A stretch of 10,058 bases of DNA from GSA-30 sp036568765. Lineage in GTDB: Bacteria > Pseudomonadota > Gammaproteobacteria > Xanthomonadales > Rhodanobacteraceae. The stretch spans positions 1 through 10,058 of the forward strand of contig NZ_DATCRY010000205.1 of assembly GCF_036568765.1 (NCBI RefSeq), in the 5' to 3' direction. Shown one piece after another: positions 7,290-10,058 of the stretch. The position numbers and the translations under genes were made by a program. A model generated the notes under the pieces. It made no database searches and was not told where the DNA came from. It saw only the letters and a list, made by a program, of their open reading frames with translations. The first letter of the stretch is position 1; every line of letters starts with the position of its first letter.

Positions 7290-7309
7290 TTTAGTCCCAA
7301 TTCAAGCCG
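7271..7309. promoter_or_regulatory. Candidate Rrf2/IscR-type operator over the suf promoter
   Basis: Outer arms 7271-7280 and 7300-7309 are complementary at 9 of 10 positions (CGGCTTAAAT against ATTCAAGCCG). They are centred on 7290. A core at 7284-7296, read on the minus strand as GACTAAAATGGTA, has the same centre and matches the IscR type-1 core GACTRWWWYAGTC at 11 of 13 positions. The dyad covers the -10 box and the predicted start. That fits repression by the adjacent Rrf2 regulator, but the outer IscR bases do not match. Confidence 0.4.
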
Positions 7310-7329
7310 TCCCTGCCGCCTTCTTACTC

Positions 7330-7791
7330 ATGCTCCGCGTCAGCCGCCTAACCGATTACGCCACGGTGGTGATGACCTGTATGGCATCGCATCCGGACGA
7401 CGTGCTCAGTACGGCGCAAATCGCCGACGAGACGCATCTGGAGCTGCCCACGGTGAGCAAGCTGCTCAAGGCCCTGGGGCATGCCGCGCTGGTGGAGTCG
7501 TTTCGTGGTGTCAACGGCGGTTACCGGTTGGCGCGGCCGGCCAGCGAGATCTCGCTGGCACAGATTGTCGAAGCGATGGAAGGACCCATCGGCATGACCG
7601 AATGCAGCGCCGCCGACGGCCAGTGCGAGCGGGCCTCGCAATGTTCCGTGCGTGGCAGCTGGCAGCAGGTCAATCAGGTGGTCGAGCGCACGCTGAAGGC
7701 CATGAGCCTTGCCGACATGCTCGTGCCGCCGCAAACCATCGCATCTCCCACCGGCCGTGCCGGTGAAATGAAAGGCACATCCGCATCATGA
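7330..7791 (+). CDS. sufR: SUF system Fe-S cluster regulator, Rrf2/IscR family
   Basis: This 153-residue Rrf2-family transcription factor should sense Fe-S status and control the suf genes that follow. The N-terminal winged helix-turn-helix (MLRVSRLTDYA onward, recognition region about 28-50, wing RGVNGGYRLARP at 59-70) is well conserved. Three cysteines, Cys92, Cys99 and Cys105, sit where IscR has Cys92, Cys98 and Cys104 and would hold a cluster. The IscR ligand His107 is not present: after Cys105 comes Ser-Val-Arg-Gly-Ser-Trp. The position of IscR Glu43, which controls site discrimination, appears to be Ser43. Its stop overlaps the sufB start (ATGA). The symbol denotes the gammaproteobacterial SUF regulator family, not the DeoR-type cyanobacterial SufR. 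No clear Shine-Dalgarno precedes the ATG; this start is kept because the family N-terminus begins there. Confidence 0.88.
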   Translation: MLRVSRLTDYATVVMTCMASHPDDVLSTAQIADETHLELPTVSKLLKALGHAALVESFRGVNGGYRLARPASEISLAQIVEAMEGPIGMTECSAADGQCERASQCSVRGSWQQVNQVVERTLKAMSLADMLVPPQTIASPTGRAGEMKGTSAS

Positions 7792-9257
7792 GCATCGAAA
7801 TCAGCGAAAACGCCAGTGTGCTGCGCGACAACGCCGAAGTCGCTTCGGCGTTGGGTCGCCGCTACGAAGCCGGTTTCGTGACCGACATCGAGACCCATAG
7901 CTTGCCGCCCGGTTTGTCCGAAGACATCGTGCGCCAGCTTTCCGCGCTCAAGCACGAGCCGGAATGGATGACCGAATGGCGCCTGAAAGCCTATCGTCAC
8001 TGGCTGACCATGCCGACGCCGCATTGGGCCAAGCTCAAGATCGGGCCGATCGATTTCCAGGCCATCAGCTATTACGCCTCGCCAAAGAACCGGCCCAAGT
8101 CGTTGGACGAGGTCGACCCGAAGCTGCTCGAGGCCTACGACAAGCTCGGCGTGCCATTGCATGAGCGTGCGAAGCTGGCCGGGGTGGCGGTCGACGCGGT
8201 GTTCGACTCGGTTTCGGTCGGCACCACGTTCCGCAAGGAACTGGCCGAGGTCGGCGTGATCTTCTGTTCTATGAGCGAGGCGATTCGCGAGTACCCCGAG
8301 TTGGTGCAGAAGTATCTCGGCTCGGTCGTGCCGGTCGGCGACAACTATTTTGCCGCGCTCAATTCGGCAGTGTTCTCCGATGGTTCCTTCGTATTCATTC
8401 CCAAGGGCGTGCGCTGCCCGATGGAGCTGTCCACATACTTCCGCATCAATGCCGGTCATACGGGGCAGTTCGAGCGCACCTTGATCGTTGCCGAGGATGC
8501 GGCCTACGTGTCGTATCTGGAGGGCTGCACCGCGCCGATGCGCGACGAGAACCAATTGCATGCGGCAGTGGTGGAACTGGTGGCGCTGGAGAAAGCGCAG
8601 ATCAAGTACTCGACCGTGCAGAACTGGTATCCGGGTGACGAGGAAGGACGCGGCGGTATCTACAACTTCGTGACCAAGCGCGGCGACTGCCGCGGTGACG
8701 ATTCGAAGATCTCCTGGACTCAGGTGGAGACCGGCTCGGCGATCACCTGGAAATATCCCAGCTGCGTGCTGCGCGGCGATCGTTCGGTGGGCGAGTTCTA
8801 CTCCGTGGCGCTTACCCATCATCGCCAGCAGGCCGATACCGGCACCAAGATGATCCACATCGGCAAGAACACCAAATCCAAGATCGTCTCCAAGGGTATC
8901 AGTGCCGGCCGCAGTTCCAATGCCTACCGCGGCCTGGTCAAAGTAGAGAAGGGCGCCGAGGGCGCGCGCAACTACACGCAGTGCGATTCGCTGTTGATCG
9001 GCAAGCGCTGCGGCGCACACACCTTCCCGTACATGGAAGTGAAGAACCCCACCGCGATCGTCGAGCACGAAGCGACCACCTCGAAGATCTCCGACGACCA
9101 GCTTTTCTACTGCCGCTCGCGCGGTATCGGCGAGGAAGATGCCGTGTCGATGATCGTCGATGGCTTCTGCAAGCAGGTATTTCGCGAACTACCCATGGAA
9201 TTCGCGGTGGAAGCCAAGAAACTTTTGGAAATCTCGCTGGAAGGCGCGGTCGGTTGA
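7788..9257 (+). CDS. sufB: Fe-S cluster assembly scaffold protein SufB
   Basis: This 489-residue protein is full length for SufB, the cytoplasmic scaffold of the SufBCD complex on which Fe-S clusters are built from sulfur supplied by SufS. The family core is conserved. YLEGCTAP (244-250) carries Cys247, matching the E. coli sulfur-accepting Cys254. NYTQCDS (396-401) carries Cys399, matching Cys405. VEHEATTS (425-432) carries His427 and Glu428, matching the cluster-assembly residues His433 and Glu434. The right-handed beta-helix core extends through these motifs. The start ATG overlaps the regulator stop by 4 bp, with AAAGG about 12 nt upstream, so translation is probably coupled. The gap to sufC is 39 bp and shows no separate promoter. 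Confidence 0.97.
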   Translation: MSIEISENASVLRDNAEVASALGRRYEAGFVTDIETHSLPPGLSEDIVRQLSALKHEPEWMTEWRLKAYRHWLTMPTPHWAKLKIGPIDFQAISYYASPKNRPKSLDEVDPKLLEAYDKLGVPLHERAKLAGVAVDAVFDSVSVGTTFRKELAEVGVIFCSMSEAIREYPELVQKYLGSVVPVGDNYFAALNSAVFSDGSFVFIPKGVRCPMELSTYFRINAGHTGQFERTLIVAEDAAYVSYLEGCTAPMRDENQLHAAVVELVALEKAQIKYSTVQNWYPGDEEGRGGIYNFVTKRGDCRGDDSKISWTQVETGSAITWKYPSCVLRGDRSVGEFYSVALTHHRQQADTGTKMIHIGKNTKSKIVSKGISAGRSSNAYRGLVKVEKGAEGARNYTQCDSLLIGKRCGAHTFPYMEVKNPTAIVEHEATTSKISDDQLFYCRSRGIGEEDAVSMIVDGFCKQVFRELPMEFAVEAKKLLEISLEGAVG

Positions 9258-9296
9258 TTCGCCCCGCGGCATCCATCACTTTCGGATAGAAACAGT

Positions 9297-10058
9297 ATGT
9301 TGAAGATCGAGAACCTGCACGCCCGCGTCGAGGGCAAGGAAATCCTCAAGGGCCTGACTCTCACGGTAAACCCCGGTGAGGTGCACGCCATCATGGGACC
9401 CAATGGCGCCGGCAAGTCGACGCTCGGCAATGTGCTGTCCGGTCGCGACGGATATGAAGTGACCGAGGGCACGGTGAGCTTCGAGGGTCGCGACCTGCTT
9501 GCGCTGGAACCCGAAGAACGCGCCGCGGCAGGTGTGTTCCTGGCTTTCCAGTACCCAGTGGAAATTCCTGGCGTCAACAACACCTATTTCCTGCGCGCGG
9601 CGCTCAATGCGCAGCGTAAGCAGCGTGGCGAGGCCGAGCTCGATTCCATGCAGTTCCTCAAGCTGGTGCGCGAAAAGCTCAAGGTCATGCAGATTTCGGA
9701 CGAGCTCTTGCATCGCGCGGTGAATGAAGGGTTCTCCGGCGGCGAGAAAAAGCGCAACGAGATTTTCCAGATGGCAGTCTTGGAGCCGAAGCTGGCGGTC
9801 CTGGACGAAACCGATTCGGGTCTGGATATCGATGCCCTCAAACAGGTCGCTCAAGGCGTCAACGCGTTGCGTTCGCCGGAGCGTGGGTTTCTGCTGATTA
9901 CTCACTATCAGCGTCTGCTCGATTACATTCAGCCCGATTTCGTCCATGTGCTGGCTGACGGCCGCATTGTCGAAAGCGGCGACAAGACGCTCGCTCTCAA
10001 GCTGGAAAAGCAGGGCTATGCGTGGCTTGCCGAGCGCGAGCCGGCCGGAGTGCAGGCA
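9297..10058 (+). CDS. sufC: Fe-S cluster assembly ATPase SufC, cut at the right edge
   Basis: The frame from ATG 9297 runs to the end of the window without a stop (254 codons). E. coli SufC is 248 residues, so only the last few codons can be missing. SufC is the ABC-type ATPase that drives conformational change in SufBCD. Every catalytic motif is present at the E. coli numbering: Walker A GPNGAGKST (34-42, Lys40), Q-loop Gln85, signature FSGGEKKR (146-153, Lys152), Walker B VLDE with Glu171, the SufC-specific DETDSGLDID (170-179) and H-loop His203. The ATG follows sufB by 39 bp with only a weak GGA-type ribosome site. sufD and sufS would be expected next, outside the window. Confidence 0.97.
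   Translation, partial: MLKIENLHARVEGKEILKGLTLTVNPGEVHAIMGPNGAGKSTLGNVLSGRDGYEVTEGTVSFEGRDLLALEPEERAAAGVFLAFQYPVEIPGVNNTYFLRAALNAQRKQRGEAELDSMQFLKLVREKLKVMQISDELLHRAVNEGFSGGEKKRNEIFQMAVLEPKLAVLDETDSGLDIDALKQVAQGVNALRSPERGFLLITHYQRLLDYIQPDFVHVLADGRIVESGDKTLALKLEKQGYAWLAEREPAGVQA

Noticed and set aside
7674..9068. 464-codon open frame antisense to sufB
   Set aside because: sufB has every family motif on the other strand. Long antisense frames are expected opposite GC-rich coding DNA, and the translated product is Arg/His-rich without a recognisable domain.

Overview
The window shows about 10 kb of ordinary-looking, GC-rich, tightly packed bacterial chromosome. The gene set points to a gammaproteobacterium, most likely of the Xanthomonadales (Rhodanobacter/Dyella/Frateuria-like). 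The clues are an Rrf2-type SUF regulator overlapping sufB, followed by sufC, and a glnK-amtB pair. The taxon is an inference from gene content and family resemblance, not from a marker gene.

There are three transcription units. (1) Positions 1-5235, plus strand, hold the end of a heavy-metal RND efflux operon of czcCBA type: an outer-membrane factor cut by the left edge, a periplasmic adaptor and the inner-membrane RND pump. The reading frames overlap by 4 bp and 1 bp, so the genes are probably translationally coupled. The pump looks CzcA-like in transmembrane segments 10 and 11 and in the cleft, but its TM4 motif lacks the first acidic residue of classical CzcA, so the exported metal cannot be named. 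(2) Positions 7086-5391, minus strand, hold glnK and amtB, the PII regulator and the ammonium channel it gates. They overlap by 11 bp. Upstream is a near-consensus sigma-54 promoter with a possible IHF site, and the unit ends in a clear Rho-independent terminator. (3) Positions 7330 to the right edge, plus strand, hold the start of a SUF iron-sulfur cluster assembly operon: an IscR-like Rrf2 regulator, sufB and an almost complete sufC. Upstream are a sigma-70-like promoter and an imperfect dyad centred on its -10 box.

The efflux operon and glnK-amtB converge on a 155-bp gap with one structure for each direction: a perfect-T-tail terminator for amtB and a long GC-rich hairpin after czcA. glnK-amtB and suf diverge from a 243-bp control region (7087-7329) that carries most of the non-coding information.

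I see no RNA gene, insertion sequence, CRISPR array, phage gene or novel multi-gene system. The points worth a second look are regulatory (nitrogen promoter, suf operator, terminator pair) and sequence variants at known functional residues (RND TM4 motif, cluster ligands of the suf regulator). All alignments to named proteins were made from memory.
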